From Marmoricola sp. (GTDB lineage: Bacteria; Actinomycetota; Actinomycetes; Propionibacteriales; Nocardioidaceae), in assembly GCA_025964775.1 (NCBI GenBank), contig JAOPYE010000032.1, positions 1 through 32,941 on the forward strand: a stretch of 32,941 nt of DNA. Direction: 5' to 3'. Shown here one piece after another: positions 1 through 8,306 of this stretch; the first letter of the stretch is position 1; each line of letters starts with the position of its first letter. Both the position numbers and the translations under genes were made by a program. Below the pieces are notes generated by a model. It was not told where the DNA came from. It was given only the letters and a program-made list of their open reading frames with translations, and did no database searches.

Positions 1-139
1 CCGCGACGGCCTGCTCGGCGGCATCAACGCCGTCATCGTGGGCAACTACCTCACCACCCTGGGCCGCGACCCTGAAGAAGACCTCGCCCTGCTCGCCGAC
101 CTCAAGATGCCGATCAAGGCACTCAGCAGCAGTCTGTGA
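1..139 (+). CDS. bioB: Biotin synthase, C-terminal end (5' end outside window)
   Basis: The reading frame starts at base 2 and encodes the last 45 residues of biotin synthase, the radical SAM enzyme that inserts sulfur into dethiobiotin. The tail contains [20 protein letters not shown] and then [13 protein letters not shown], which is the family's typical C-terminus. The radical SAM CxxxCxxC motif and the second cluster ligands lie upstream of the window and cannot be checked. The TGA at 137-139 overlaps the GTG start of the next gene by four bases (GTGA), so the two are probably translationally coupled. It is the first visible gene of a plus-strand biotin operon. Identity is firm from the tail plus the bsaP-bioA-bioF-bioD context. 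Confidence 0.93.
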   Translation, partial: RDGLLGGINAVIVGNYLTTLGRDPEEDLALLADLKMPIKALSSSL

Positions 140-336
140 GTCAGCTCGTGAGCGACGTGTACTGCGGTCACTGCGGCGAACAGCTCGCCACAGGCAGCCA
201 TGAGGCCTGCACCGAGCGGCTCCGGATGGAGCCGCCCCGATTCTGCACGCACTGCCACCGCCGGATGACCGTCCAGGTGACGCCGACCTCGTGGACGGCC
301 CGATGTGTGGAGCACGGCGAGCTCGCCCAGCCATGA
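136..336 (+). CDS. bsaP: Biotin synthase auxiliary protein BsaP
   Basis: A 66-residue cysteine-rich protein. Visible features are C10-x2-C13, C25, C37-x2-C40 and C57, with the segment [17 protein letters not shown], then a Trp, then ARCVEHG. This matches the small actinobacterial protein BsaP, reported in mycobacteria as required for biotin synthase to turn dethiobiotin into biotin and proposed to carry or protect an iron-sulfur cluster. The position directly after bioB, overlapping its stop by GTGA, supports this. The GTG at 136 is chosen because of that overlap; another in-frame GTG at 148 would remove four residues. A general zinc-ribbon role cannot be excluded from sequence alone. It is easily missed in annotation because of its size. 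Confidence 0.85.
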   Translation: MSQLVSDVYCGHCGEQLATGSHEACTERLRMEPPRFCTHCHRRMTVQVTPTSWTARCVEHGELAQP

Positions 337-346
337 GTACTGCGTC

Positions 347-1627
347 ATGAGCAGGGGCGACCTCCTCGCGTTCGACCGCGAGCACCTGTGGCACCCGTAC
401 TCCTCGATGACCGCGCCCACCCGGGTGTACCCGGTCCGGTCCGCCGCGGGTGTCCGCCTGCGTCTCGACGTGGACGGAGAGCAGCGCGAGGTCATCGACG
501 CGATGAGCTCGTGGTGGTGCGCGATCCACGGGTACGCCGTCCCGGAGCTCGATGCTGCCGTGACCGCGCAGCTGGGGCAGATGAGCCACGTGATGTTCGG
601 CGGCCTGACCCATGAACCGGCGGTCGAGCTCGGTCGACGTCTGGTCGCGCTGGCTCCCGAGGGCCTGGACAAGGTCTTCTTCGCCGACTCCGGGTCGGTC
701 TCGGTCGAGGTCGCGATGAAGATGGCCTGGCAGGCGCAGTACGGGTCCGGAAGGAAGCGCTTCTTCACGATCCGCGGTGGCTACCACGGCGACACTTTCT
801 CGCCGATGAGCGTCACCGACCCGGACGGCGGCATGCACTCCCTGTACGCCGGCATCGTGCCCGACCACGTCTTCGCCGACCGGCCGCCGGCGATCGGCGA
901 ACCGCTCGAGGACTGGAAGGGCGCCACCACGCGACTCTTCGACGAACACGCGCACGAGATCGCGGCCGTGATCATCGAGCCCGTGCTCCAGGGTGCCGGC
1001 GGCATGCACGTCTACCACCCCGACGCCGTACGCCACCTGGCCGACGTGGCCCGGGCCCACGGAGCCCTGGTGATCTTCGACGAGATCGCCACCGGCCTCT
1101 GGCGCACCGGCACCCTGTGGGCCGGCGAGCAGGCCGGCGTCGTCCCGGACATCCTCTGCGTCGGCAAGGCACTGACCGGCGGCTACCTCACCCTGGCGGC
1201 GGTGCTGACCACCGGGGACGTCGCCGCGGCGGTCGACGCCAGCCCGGCGCACGCCATGATGCACGGACCCACCTTCATGGCCAATCCGCTCGCCTGTGCG
1301 GTGGCCGCTGCGAACCTGGACCTGCTCGCGACCTACGACGCCGGTGCCCGCGTCCGCCGCATCAACGAGGCGCTCACCACCGGACTCTCCTCAGCCAGGG
1401 CGCTGGCGGGAGTCACCGACGTCCGCACCGTGGGTGCTGTCGGGGTGATCGAGCTCGACGGACCCGCCGACGTCGCAGCACTGACCAGCGCGAGCCTGGA
1501 GCTCGGTGTCTGGATCCGCCCCTTCCGCAACCTCGTCTACACGATGCCGCCGTACGTGTGCACCGACCAGGACCTGGCCGCCATCACCACGGCGATGGTC
1601 GGCGCAGTCGAGGAGACCGGCCGATGA
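347..1627 (+). CDS. bioA: Adenosylmethionine-8-amino-7-oxononanoate aminotransferase
   Basis: A 426-residue class III PLP aminotransferase that transfers the amino group of S-adenosylmethionine to 7-keto-8-aminopelargonate (KAPA), giving 7,8-diaminopelargonate. The N-terminus FDREHLWHPYSSM is typical of BioA. DEIATGLWRTG holds the aspartate that contacts the pyridine nitrogen, and the PLP lysine is K274 in CVGKALTGGYLT, the same number as in the E. coli enzyme. Length is normal. The ATG at 347 was chosen because it begins the family-conserved N-terminus; a GTG at 305 would overlap bsaP by 32 bases and add non-conserved residues. There is no strong ribosome binding site, so coupling to bsaP translation 10 nt upstream is likely. 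Its stop overlaps the bioF start by ATGA. Confidence 0.96.
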   Translation: MSRGDLLAFDREHLWHPYSSMTAPTRVYPVRSAAGVRLRLDVDGEQREVIDAMSSWWCAIHGYAVPELDAAVTAQLGQMSHVMFGGLTHEPAVELGRRLVALAPEGLDKVFFADSGSVSVEVAMKMAWQAQYGSGRKRFFTIRGGYHGDTFSPMSVTDPDGGMHSLYAGIVPDHVFADRPPAIGEPLEDWKGATTRLFDEHAHEIAAVIIEPVLQGAGGMHVYHPDAVRHLADVARAHGALVIFDEIATGLWRTGTLWAGEQAGVVPDILCVGKALTGGYLTLAAVLTTGDVAAAVDASPAHAMMHGPTFMANPLACAVAAANLDLLATYDAGARVRRINEALTTGLSSARALAGVTDVRTVGAVGVIELDGPADVAALTSASLELGVWIRPFRNLVYTMPPYVCTDQDLAAITTAMVGAVEETGR

Positions 1628-2745
1628 GCGCGTTCACGGACTGGCTGGCCCAGCGCGCCGCCGCCCGGGAGCAGGCCGGGCTGACGCGCTCGCTCTTCGC
1701 CAGCGACAAGGCCGGCCCGATGCTCGACCTCGCCGGCAACGACTACCTCGGACTGGCCCGGGATCCCCGGGTCGTCACGGCCGCGGCGAAAGCGGTCGAA
1801 GCGTACGGCGCCGGGGCCGGCGCGAGTCGCCTGGTCACCGGAACGCTCAGCATCCACGACCAGCTCGAGGACGCTCTGGCCGCCTTCACCGGCTTCGAGA
1901 CCGCGCTGGTCCTCTCCACCGGCTATCACGCGAACCTCGCCGTGGTCGCGGCACTGGCCGACGCCGACACGCTGATCGTCTCGGACGCGCACGTGCACGC
2001 CTCCCTGATCGACGCGTGCCGGCTCTCCCGCGGCACGGTCACGGTGGTCGGCCACCACGACCTGGCAGCCGTCGAACTGGCGCTGCGCGAACGCACCCAG
2101 CCGCGTGCCCTGGTCCTCGTCGAGACGATCTACTCGGTGCTCGGAGACGCAGCACCCCTCGACGCACTGGCCGCCCTGTGCCAGCAGTACGACGCCGTCC
2201 TGGTCGCCGACGAGGCGCACGCCCTCGGCGTGTGCGGCGACGGCGGCCGCGGTCTGCTCGCAGCCGCCGGCCTGGCCGGGGCCGACCACGTGATCGCCAC
2301 CCTCACGCTGAGCAAGTCGCTGGGCGCCCAGGGCGGCGCGGTGCTCGCCGGTGGCGCGGTCCGCGAGCACCTGGTGAACACCGCGCGCCCGTTCATCTAC
2401 GACACCGGCCTGGCCCCCGCAGCAGCCGGCGGGGCGCTGGCCGCCCTGGACGTCATCACCGAGGAACCGGAGCGTGTCGCCCGGGTCCGCGAGGTGGCCG
2501 AGGTGCTCGCGCAGGCCTGTGGCGTGCCGGCTCCGTCCGGGGCGGTTCTCGCCGTGTCCATGCCGGGGCCCCGCGAAGCAGTTGCGGCGGTCGAGGCAGC
2601 GGCCGCTCAGGGGCTGCGGATCGGCTGCTTCCGGCCACCCTCCACCCCGGACGGCATCTCGCGCCTGCGCCTGACCGCGCACGCCGACCTGACCGACCCT
2701 GAGCTCGACCGCGCGACAGCGGTTCTCGGCGGCCTGGTGCCATGA
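1624..2745 (+). CDS. bioF: 8-amino-7-oxononanoate synthase
   Basis: A 373-residue PLP enzyme of the alpha-oxoamine synthase family that condenses L-alanine with pimeloyl-thioester to give KAPA, the substrate of BioA. Visible motifs are GNDYLGLARDP near the N-terminus, the glycine-rich AYGAGAGASRLVTG, VADEAHALGVCG (the conserved D/H around the cofactor) and the PLP lysine K231 in TLTLSKSLGAQGG. The ATG at 1624 overlaps the bioA stop (ATGA), and its own stop overlaps the bioD start in the same way, showing a compact operon. Length is slightly short of the ~385 typical of enterobacteria but normal for actinobacteria. No bioC, bioH or bioW is seen here, so the pimeloyl precursor must come from genes elsewhere. 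Confidence 0.95.
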   Translation: MSAFTDWLAQRAAAREQAGLTRSLFASDKAGPMLDLAGNDYLGLARDPRVVTAAAKAVEAYGAGAGASRLVTGTLSIHDQLEDALAAFTGFETALVLSTGYHANLAVVAALADADTLIVSDAHVHASLIDACRLSRGTVTVVGHHDLAAVELALRERTQPRALVLVETIYSVLGDAAPLDALAALCQQYDAVLVADEAHALGVCGDGGRGLLAAAGLAGADHVIATLTLSKSLGAQGGAVLAGGAVREHLVNTARPFIYDTGLAPAAAGGALAALDVITEEPERVARVREVAEVLAQACGVPAPSGAVLAVSMPGPREAVAAVEAAAAQGLRIGCFRPPSTPDGISRLRLTAHADLTDPELDRATAVLGGLVP

Positions 2746-3422
2746 CCGTCTGGTTCGTCACCGGGACCGACACCGGCGTCGGCAAGACCGTCGCGACGGC
2801 CGCGCTGGTCGTCGCCCTGCGCGACGCCGGTCTCACGCCGTACGTCATCAAGCCGGCTCAGACCGGAGTCGGGCCCGACGAACCCGGGGACCTCGATGAC
2901 GTTCGTCGGCTGGCCGGCGCCGTTGCGGGCCACGAGGGAACCCGGCTACGGGCGCCGCTCGCGCCCGACACCGCGGCCCGTCTCGAAGGCGTCGACCTTC
3001 CCGACCTGCGCGCCCAGCGCGACGCGATCATCGCCGCAGCGATCGAGCACGACGTCGTCGTCGAGGGTGCCGGGGGCGTCCTGGTGAACCTGGGTGCCCA
3101 CTGGAACGTGCTCGACCTCGCGCAGGCGGTGGCCCATGCCGGCCACCACGTCGTCTTCCTGGTGGTCGCGCGCGCCGGGCTCGGCACGTTGAACCACGCC
3201 GCTCTCACGGTCCAGGCCATCCAGCGGCGCGAGCTCGAGGTCGGAGGACTGGTGATCGGCAGCTGGCCGGAGGAACCGGACCTCGCCGCCGAGCAGAACC
3301 TCCTCGACCTGCCGCTGCTGACCGGCGTCAGCCTGCTGGGCCGGATCCCGGCTGGTGCCGGAGGTCTGGGTACGCAGGAGTTCACCGCGCAGGCGGCGAG
3401 CTGGCTCACCCTGCCGCGGTAG
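2742..3422 (+). CDS. bioD: ATP-dependent dethiobiotin synthetase
   Basis: A 226-residue P-loop enzyme that closes the ureido ring of dethiobiotin from diaminopelargonate, CO2 and ATP. The Walker A motif is GTDTGVGKT (residues 8-16), the substrate-binding region is KPAQTGV, and the second conserved segment is VEGAGGVLVNLG. The start overlaps the bioF stop by ATGA. It is the last gene of the biotin operon; only four bases separate its stop from the stop of the convergent ABC permease, and no clear intrinsic terminator is visible there, so read-through or Rho-dependent termination is possible. With bioB, bsaP, bioA and bioF, the KAPA-to-biotin branch is complete. Confidence 0.95.
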   Translation: MTVWFVTGTDTGVGKTVATAALVVALRDAGLTPYVIKPAQTGVGPDEPGDLDDVRRLAGAVAGHEGTRLRAPLAPDTAARLEGVDLPDLRAQRDAIIAAAIEHDVVVEGAGGVLVNLGAHWNVLDLAQAVAHAGHHVVFLVVARAGLGTLNHAALTVQAIQRRELEVGGLVIGSWPEEPDLAAEQNLLDLPLLTGVSLLGRIPAGAGGLGTQEFTAQAASWLTLPR

Positions 3423-3426
3423 CCGT

Positions 3427-5019
3427 TCAGACCACGTCGCGGGACCGGTACGAAGCCCAGGCCAGCGCCAGGATCCCGGTCGCGACCACCAGCAACACCG
3501 CGGTCGACAGTGGCGCGAAGTCCGACACCGGCATCGCCGGCACGTGCGCGAACGGCGAGAGGTCGATCACCCACGTCGGCAGCTGAAGCAGCTCACCGAG
3601 CTGGCCCAGGGTCAGGAACGCCACCAGCGCCGCCCATCCACCCACGGTCCAGTGCCCCCTGATCGCGAAGAACAGGACACCGATCGCGGCGACCACGAAG
3701 ATCGCCGGCACCTGGTCCACGGCCGCCGGGACGACATCGGCGAACGCGGAACCCAGGCCGCCGCCTGCGATGCCGTAGCCGAGCGAGACGAAGATCCCGA
3801 TCACCGTCATCAACCACACGCTCCCGACAAAAGCGACCGTCACCAGCGCGGCGAAGGTCTGCCAGCGCGAGCTGCCCGAACACAGCACGTGCCCGGTACG
3901 CCCGGCCGCCTCGTCCGCTCCGGCATGGGCCACGACCGAGAGCGCGAAGCAGGTCACCACGACCGCGATGATCGAGAGCTCGGCCGCGATCAGGGTCTTG
4001 CTGATCACCCCGGTGCCACCGAGGCGTTGCATCATCGCCAGGGCCTGGGACGACTTGAGCAGGTCCCCGAGGTTCGGGGCGATCGCACCGAACACGGCGC
4101 CCAGGACCGCCGAGGCCACCGACCAGATCAGCAGCGTCGAGGCGTGCACCTTCCAGGCCAGCGCCTGGGCGTTGCCGAACCAGGACTCTGCGTGCGTCCG
4201 CCCGGGTCGGGCGGCCACCAGACCAGCGCCGAGGTCGCGGTGCGCACGCAGCAGCTGGGCAACCCCGAACAGGACCAGCGCCAGTACGACGTACAGGCCC
4301 AGCACCCACCACCGGGTCCCCGAATAGGCCCTCAGCCGGGTCCCCCAGCCCAGCGGCGTCAGCCAGCTGACCCACTCCTGCGAGGTGTCGCCGACCGCTC
4401 GCATGACGTACAGCACCCCGATGGCACCGGCCGCCAGGGAGGCACAGGTCCGCGCACTCGCAGAGAACTGGCACGCCACCGCCGCAACCCCGATGGCCAC
4501 CAGCCCGAGGCCCGTCCAGGAGCCGCCGAACGCGAGGGAACCGGTCAACGGCAGCCCACCAGCCACGTTCGCGACGGCCGTCAGGATCCCGAGCCCGACG
4601 GCGATGACGCTGGTGGCGAGGACCGCGGCGGCCAGCGGCGCATCGCGACCGACCGCGGTCCCGCCGACCAGCTCGGTCTGGCCGGACTCTTCCTCGACGC
4701 GGGTGTGCCGGCGGACCAGGACGATGAACATCACTGCCACGAAGACGGCGTACAGGACCGTCATCTTGGTCATCGCGAACTCGCCGAGGCTGTGCACGTC
4801 GAGGATCGGTCCGTAGAGAGCCACGATCGCCGGGCTCGCGTTGATCGCCCGAGCAGCGGTGACCCGCGCGGCCTCCGTCGAGTACAGCGACGCGGTCGCC
4901 GAGGCCGAGGCGTAGCTGACCGCGACCAGCAGGAAGGTCCAGACCGACGCGAGGACGCGGTCCCGTCGCCAGACCTGTCGGACCAGGATCGCGGTCCCGG
5001 CGAACGACTGGCTGCTCAC
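3427..5019 (-). CDS. ABC-2 type exporter permease (tetronasin/polyketide exporter-like)
   Basis: A 530-residue integral membrane protein with roughly a dozen hydrophobic segments spread over its whole length, beginning after the N-terminal [20 protein letters not shown] region. The size and the partner gene match the permeases annotated as exporters of polyketide antibiotics, such as the tetronasin-resistance type and the mycobacterial Rv1217c-Rv1218c pair. The GTG start overlaps the ATPase stop by GTGA, so the two are co-translated. The substrate cannot be told from sequence; drug, lipid or polyketide export are all possible. It converges on bioD with no regulatory space between them and is not obviously part of biotin metabolism. 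Confidence 0.82.
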   Translation of the reverse strand: MSSQSFAGTAILVRQVWRRDRVLASVWTFLLVAVSYASASATASLYSTEAARVTAARAINASPAIVALYGPILDVHSLGEFAMTKMTVLYAVFVAVMFIVLVRRHTRVEEESGQTELVGGTAVGRDAPLAAAVLATSVIAVGLGILTAVANVAGGLPLTGSLAFGGSWTGLGLVAIGVAAVACQFSASARTCASLAAGAIGVLYVMRAVGDTSQEWVSWLTPLGWGTRLRAYSGTRWWVLGLYVVLALVLFGVAQLLRAHRDLGAGLVAARPGRTHAESWFGNAQALAWKVHASTLLIWSVASAVLGAVFGAIAPNLGDLLKSSQALAMMQRLGGTGVISKTLIAAELSIIAVVVTCFALSVVAHAGADEAAGRTGHVLCSGSSRWQTFAALVTVAFVGSVWLMTVIGIFVSLGYGIAGGGLGSAFADVVPAAVDQVPAIFVVAAIGVLFFAIRGHWTVGGWAALVAFLTLGQLGELLQLPTWVIDLSPFAHVPAMPVSDFAPLSTAVLLVVATGILALAWASYRSRDVV

Positions 5020-5927
5020 GCCACGATGTCCTCGCCGGGGGTGCGGTAGGCGTCCAGGAACAACTCCTCCAGGCTCGGCGGGGCGCTGGTGAGAGCTGCC
5101 AGGCCGGCTGCGGCCAGTGCCGCGAGAACCGGGGACAGCGAATGCGGGTCCACCGACAGGGCGACCTCAGCACCGTTCACGGTCAGGTCGTGGATGCCAC
5201 CGAGACCGGAGAGGTCGGGCATCGTCCCGGTCACCACCGCCCGCACCTTGCAGCGGTGCAGGTGCCGCAGCTCCTCCAGCGCGCCGCTCTCGACGGCCCG
5301 CCCGTCACGGATGATCGTGACCCGCTGGGCGAGGCGTTCGACCTCGCTGAGGATGTGACTGGACAACAGGACGGTCGATCCCCGGGCCGTGTGCTCGGCG
5401 ACGCACTCGTTGAAGACCTGTTCCATCAACGGGTCCAGGCCCGACGTCGGTTCGTCAAGGATCAGCAGCTCGCAGTCACTGGCCAGAGCAGCCACCAGCG
5501 CGACCTTCTGCCGGTTCCCCTTCGAGTAGGCGCGACCCTTCTTCGTCGGATCCAGCTCGAAGCGTTCGAGGAGCTCCTCGCGCCGCGACCCGCTCGGAGT
5601 CGCACCGCGCATCCGGATCAGCAGGTCGATCGTCTCGCCGCCACTGAGGTTCGGCCACAGCGCCACGTCACCGGGGACGTAGGCGAGCCGACGGTGGATC
5701 GCGACCGCATCTCGCCACGGGTCGAGTCCGAACACCTCGGCCGTGCCCGCGTCGGTACGCAGCAGCCCGAGCAGCGCCCGGATCGTCGTCGACTTCCCGG
5801 CGCCGTTGGGCCCGAGGAACCCGTGCACCTCACCGCGCCGTACCTGCAGGTCGAGGCCGTCCAAGGCCCTGAAATTCCCGAACTTCTTGACCAGCCCCTC
5901 GACCGAGATCACCACCGATGGGTCCAT
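5016..5927 (-). CDS. ABC transporter ATP-binding protein (tetronasin-type exporter)
   Basis: A 303-residue ABC ATPase that powers the permease encoded next to it. Walker A is GPNGAGKST (39-47), the signature is YSKGNRQKV (134-142) rather than LSGGQ, and Walker B is [13 protein letters not shown] (154-166). The Q-loop region reads [17 protein letters not shown], with Gly-Asp where most ABC proteins have Gln; both departures are, as far as I recall, usual in the tetronasin-resistance subfamily, which strengthens that assignment. A C-terminal domain after residue 225 ends with an [10 protein letters not shown] segment typical of drug-export ATPases. A -10 box sits six bases before the ATG, suggesting its own leaderless promoter although the kinase gene upstream ends only 40 bp away. 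Confidence 0.88.
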   Translation of the reverse strand: MDPSVVISVEGLVKKFGNFRALDGLDLQVRRGEVHGFLGPNGAGKSTTIRALLGLLRTDAGTAEVFGLDPWRDAVAIHRRLAYVPGDVALWPNLSGGETIDLLIRMRGATPSGSRREELLERFELDPTKKGRAYSKGNRQKVALVAALASDCELLILDEPTSGLDPLMEQVFNECVAEHTARGSTVLLSSHILSEVERLAQRVTIIRDGRAVESGALEELRHLHRCKVRAVVTGTMPDLSGLGGIHDLTVNGAEVALSVDPHSLSPVLAALAAAGLAALTSAPPSLEELFLDAYRTPGEDIVA

Positions 5928-5933
5928 GCCGCC

Positions 5934-5939
5934 ACCGTA
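5934..5939 (-). promoter_or_regulatory. Probable -10 box for leaderless ABC ATPase mRNA
   Basis: On the minus strand TACGGT (a TANNNT -10 element) is followed by six bases and then the ATG at 5927. That spacing puts the transcription start at or next to the A of ATG, so the mRNA would lack a leader. No Shine-Dalgarno sequence is present in between. No convincing -35 is visible. Confidence 0.5.
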
Positions 5940-5967
5940 CGGGCCGGCCCGCAGGGTCCGGCACGAT

Positions 5968-6882
5968 TCAGCCGAGCAACGACTCGATCTGCGCTGACTG
6001 ACGCTGCAACGCCCGCAGGTGCGGAGCCACCGACGGGTGCCCGAACTTGCCGGCCAACGCTCCGGCTCCCGGGGCGACGCGCGACAGCGCCCACTCGGCG
6101 CGACTGAAGACGGTGTACACGCTCATCACGATGGCAGCGACCCGCACCTGTTCGCCGTCGACAACGACACCTTCCTCGCCGATCCCGCCGAGGAAGGTGT
6201 CGAGGAGAACCTCGAAGTCCTCACGGGTGGAGAGCGAGTAGTACCCCAGATCGGTGCCGATCGGCCCGGATCCGAAGCCCTGCCAGTCGACGGCCACCAC
6301 GTCGGAGCCCCGACTGGCGACGAAGTTCGCCGGGACCGCATCCCCGTGCAGCCGACCGTGCGGCCCGGCATCACGACGGTCGAGCCAGGCCGAGCGGTGC
6401 TCCCACAGATGCTCGGCGACGTCGGCCAGGGTCGTGCGACCCAACGTCGGCCAGCCGCCCCGCTCCTCGGCGATCGCCAGTCGGTCGGTGAGCGTGCGTC
6501 TGGCGGCCCAGCCGGGCACCTCGGCAGCCGCAGCCGCGAACCGGCCGAGCGACCTCGCGACGAACAGCGCCGGAGGCGGGTCGGCAACGATCTCCTCGGT
6601 CCACAGGGTCGCGCCCTCGTCATCCTCCTCGCACCGCAGGAAGACAGCCGGCACGAGACCCGGGCCGTCGACGCGGGCCGGGTCGAGGGCGACCTCGAGC
6701 TCACGACGCCAGTACCCGGCATGCGTGCGATCCGAGAGCAACGGCGGATCATCGCCCGACGGGCGGCGCAGGCGCTTGATGATCGCCGGCCGTCCACGCT
6801 CGGTGCCTCGCCAGAGCCCGACGGTGGCCGCCCCACCACCGACGGCAGGCAGCGAGGTCCACGAGGGATCCGGCTGCCACAT
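5968..6882 (-). CDS. Aminoglycoside phosphotransferase (APH)-fold small-molecule kinase
   Basis: A 304-residue protein with the APH/choline kinase fold. The Brenner-type motif is present: HGD (179-181), N186 and the DW of [18 protein letters not shown] (D199), with a probable ATP-binding lysine in AIIKRL (K36). These catalytic residues look intact, so it is likely an active kinase, but the substrate is unknown and calling it a resistance enzyme would be unsupported. The ATG at 6882 is preferred over an upstream GTG at 6897 because AGGAG lies seven bases before it. It follows the acVLRF1 gene by 16 bases on the same strand and is the last gene of the extended suf operon, so its product may serve translation quality control or cofactor metabolism (inference only). 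Confidence 0.8.
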   Translation of the reverse strand: MWQPDPSWTSLPAVGGGAATVGLWRGTERGRPAIIKRLRRPSGDDPPLLSDRTHAGYWRRELEVALDPARVDGPGLVPAVFLRCEEDDEGATLWTEEIVADPPPALFVARSLGRFAAAAAEVPGWAARRTLTDRLAIAEERGGWPTLGRTTLADVAEHLWEHRSAWLDRRDAGPHGRLHGDAVPANFVASRGSDVVAVDWQGFGSGPIGTDLGYYSLSTREDFEVLLDTFLGGIGEEGVVVDGEQVRVAAIVMSVYTVFSRAEWALSRVAPGAGALAGKFGHPSVAPHLRALQRQSAQIESLLG

Positions 6883-6888
6883 CCGCGA

Positions 6889-6899
6889 TCTCCTCACCT
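6889..6899 (-). promoter_or_regulatory. Ribosome binding site deciding the APH-kinase start
   Basis: On the minus strand GAGGTGAGGAG lies around the acVLRF1 stop codon and places AGGAG seven bases before the ATG at 6882. It argues against initiation at the GTG at 6897, which is itself part of this purine-rich site. Confidence 0.65.
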
Positions 6900-7507
6900 C
6901 AGGCGTTGGTGACCGTCATCCTGACAGAGCAGGCGTCCAGGATCGCCTCCTCGAGCACGGTACGTCGTGGGTCGGGCACCGTGAGGAACTCCCCCACGAC
7001 CAGCGCAGCCACCGGGCGCAGGCGAACGTCCGCGAGCACGGCGTCCACCGCGACCGCATCCCCGCCGACCACCAGGGCCGGAACCGACCCGATCAGCCGG
7101 GCAGCGTGATCGGCCGCGGCCTCGAACGCAGCCCGGGCCTGGTTGTCCCGTCGGCGGGCGAACCGCTGCTGGCTCTGCCCACCGGCCTTGGTCCGTCCCT
7201 GCACGTGCCGCTGACCGACCTTGGACTCGACGACGGTCCTCCCGGTGAGCCGCGCGACCGCGAACCCGCCCTTGCGCACCAGGAGCACACCCCACTCAGC
7301 GGGAGCCCCGCATGCCGCGACGAACGCGCCAGCGTTCGGCGGCCCGGCGTAGACCCCCGAAAACGGCAGCGCCGCCACGAACGTCGACCCGTCCTCGGCA
7401 ACGCCGGTGAGGGCACCGGCTTCGACCTCGAGCGCGGTCTCCCCATGGCGGATCGTGAAGTTCTCCAGCCACCGTGCCAGCCGTGAGGCGGGCACCACGA
7501 CCGCCAT
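6899..7507 (-). CDS. acVLRF1 family peptidyl-tRNA hydrolase (ribosome rescue)
   Basis: A 202-residue protein matching the actinobacterial Vms1-like release factor family (acVLRF1), relatives of eukaryotic Vms1/ANKZF1 that cleave peptidyl-tRNA on split, stalled ribosomes. The diagnostic stretch is VGQRHVQGRTKAGGQSQQRF followed by ARRR: a glycine-glutamine loop (G109-G110-Q111-S112-Q113) corresponding to the GxxQ catalytic loop, then a basic helix. An upstream EWGVLLVRKGGFAVARLTG segment fits the family's RNase H-like core. Its ATG shares one base with the stop of the SufT-like gene (TGATG), so it is translated as part of the suf operon. The family call rests on motif recognition from memory; the exact catalytic glutamine is not certain. 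Confidence 0.8.
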   Translation of the reverse strand: MAVVVPASRLARWLENFTIRHGETALEVEAGALTGVAEDGSTFVAALPFSGVYAGPPNAGAFVAACGAPAEWGVLLVRKGGFAVARLTGRTVVESKVGQRHVQGRTKAGGQSQQRFARRRDNQARAAFEAAADHAARLIGSVPALVVGGDAVAVDAVLADVRLRPVAALVVGEFLTVPDPRRTVLEEAILDACSVRMTVTNA

Positions 7508-7866
7508 CAGACGTTGAAGCCCAAAGCCCGCAGCTGCTCGCGGCCGTCGTCGGTGATCTTGTCCGGACCCCACGGCGGCATCCAGACCCAGTTGATCGTC
7601 ACATCGCCGACCAGGCCCTCGAGGGCGGTGTTGGTCTGGTCCTGGATCACATCGGTCAGCGGGCACGCTGCCGACGTCAGGGTCATGTCGAGCACCAGGT
7701 TCGAGGAGGCGTCCAGGTTCACGCCGTACACGAGGCCGAGGTCGACGACGTTGATCCCGAGCTCGGGGTCGACGACGTCCCGCATCGCCTCGAGGACGTC
7801 GTCCTCGGTCGCGGTGGTGGTGCTGCCACCGAGATCGACGTCAGGCAGGTCACTGTGATCGGTCAT
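7507..7866 (-). CDS. sufT: Metal-sulfur cluster assembly factor (SufT-like, MIP18/DUF59 family)
   Basis: A 119-residue MIP18-family protein that helps mature or deliver iron-sulfur clusters. The conserved segments are all present: MRDVVDPELGINVVDLGLVY, the cysteine in TSAACPLTD, and VWMPPWGPDKITDDGREQL near the end. The length is typical. The ATG at 7866 overlaps the sufU stop by ATGA, which rules out a longer N-terminus, and the stop overlaps the acVLRF1 start by TGATG. In actinobacteria this gene regularly closes the suf operon, so here the two further genes behind it are the unusual part. The symbol is by position and family, as small DUF59 proteins are named variably. Confidence 0.88.
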   Translation of the reverse strand: MTDHSDLPDVDLGGSTTTATEDDVLEAMRDVVDPELGINVVDLGLVYGVNLDASSNLVLDMTLTSAACPLTDVIQDQTNTALEGLVGDVTINWVWMPPWGPDKITDDGREQLRALGFNV

Positions 7867-8306
7867 GAGCTCACTCCTTGGGCTTGCAGGGCAGCGTCCT
7901 TGAACGCCATCCAGGACAACAGGGCGCACTTCACCCGGGCCGGGAACTTCGCCACTCCGGCGAACGCGATCCCGTCCTCGAGCACGTCTTCATCGGGCTC
8001 CACCTGGCCCTTGCCCTGCATCAGCTCCAGGAACGCGGCATGCGCCTCGAGCGCCTCGGGCAGGGGCTTGCCGATCACCAGGTCGGTCATCACCGAGGCG
8101 GAGGCCTGGCTGATCGAGCACCCCTCGGCGGCATAGGAGACGTCCACGACCGTCACCCCGTCGAGGTGTACCCGGAGGGTCACCTCGTCCCCGCAGGTGG
8201 GGTTCACGTGGTGCACCTCGGCCTCGAAGGGCTCACGCAGACCCGCGTGGTGCGGAGTCCGGTAGTGGTCCAGGATGATCTCCTGGTACAGCGAATCGAG
8301 ATCCAT
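7863..8306 (-). CDS. sufU: SufU iron-sulfur assembly protein
   Basis: A 147-residue SufU, a zinc-bound protein that accepts persulfide sulfur from SufS and passes it to the SufBCD scaffold. The ligand residues are visible: C38 and D40 in NPTCGDEV, C63 in AEGCSISQAS and C127 in RVKCALLSW. The N-terminus MDLDSLYQEIILDHY is the canonical start of the family, which fixes the ATG at 8306; this ATG shares one base with the sufS stop (TGATG). The stop overlaps the SufT-like start by ATGA. The insertion between the second and third cysteines that separates SufU from IscU appears present. No iscU or nifU is in the window. Confidence 0.94.
   Translation of the reverse strand: MDLDSLYQEIILDHYRTPHHAGLREPFEAEVHHVNPTCGDEVTLRVHLDGVTVVDVSYAAEGCSISQASASVMTDLVIGKPLPEALEAHAAFLELMQGKGQVEPDEDVLEDGIAFAGVAKFPARVKCALLSWMAFKDAALQAQGVSS

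Noticed and set aside
3355..5049. A long open plus-strand frame (over 500 codons) opposite the ABC permease
   Set aside because: Its product is rich in Arg, Gly, Asp and Gln with no domain, and it lies antisense to a clear membrane protein gene. High GC content keeps such frames open.
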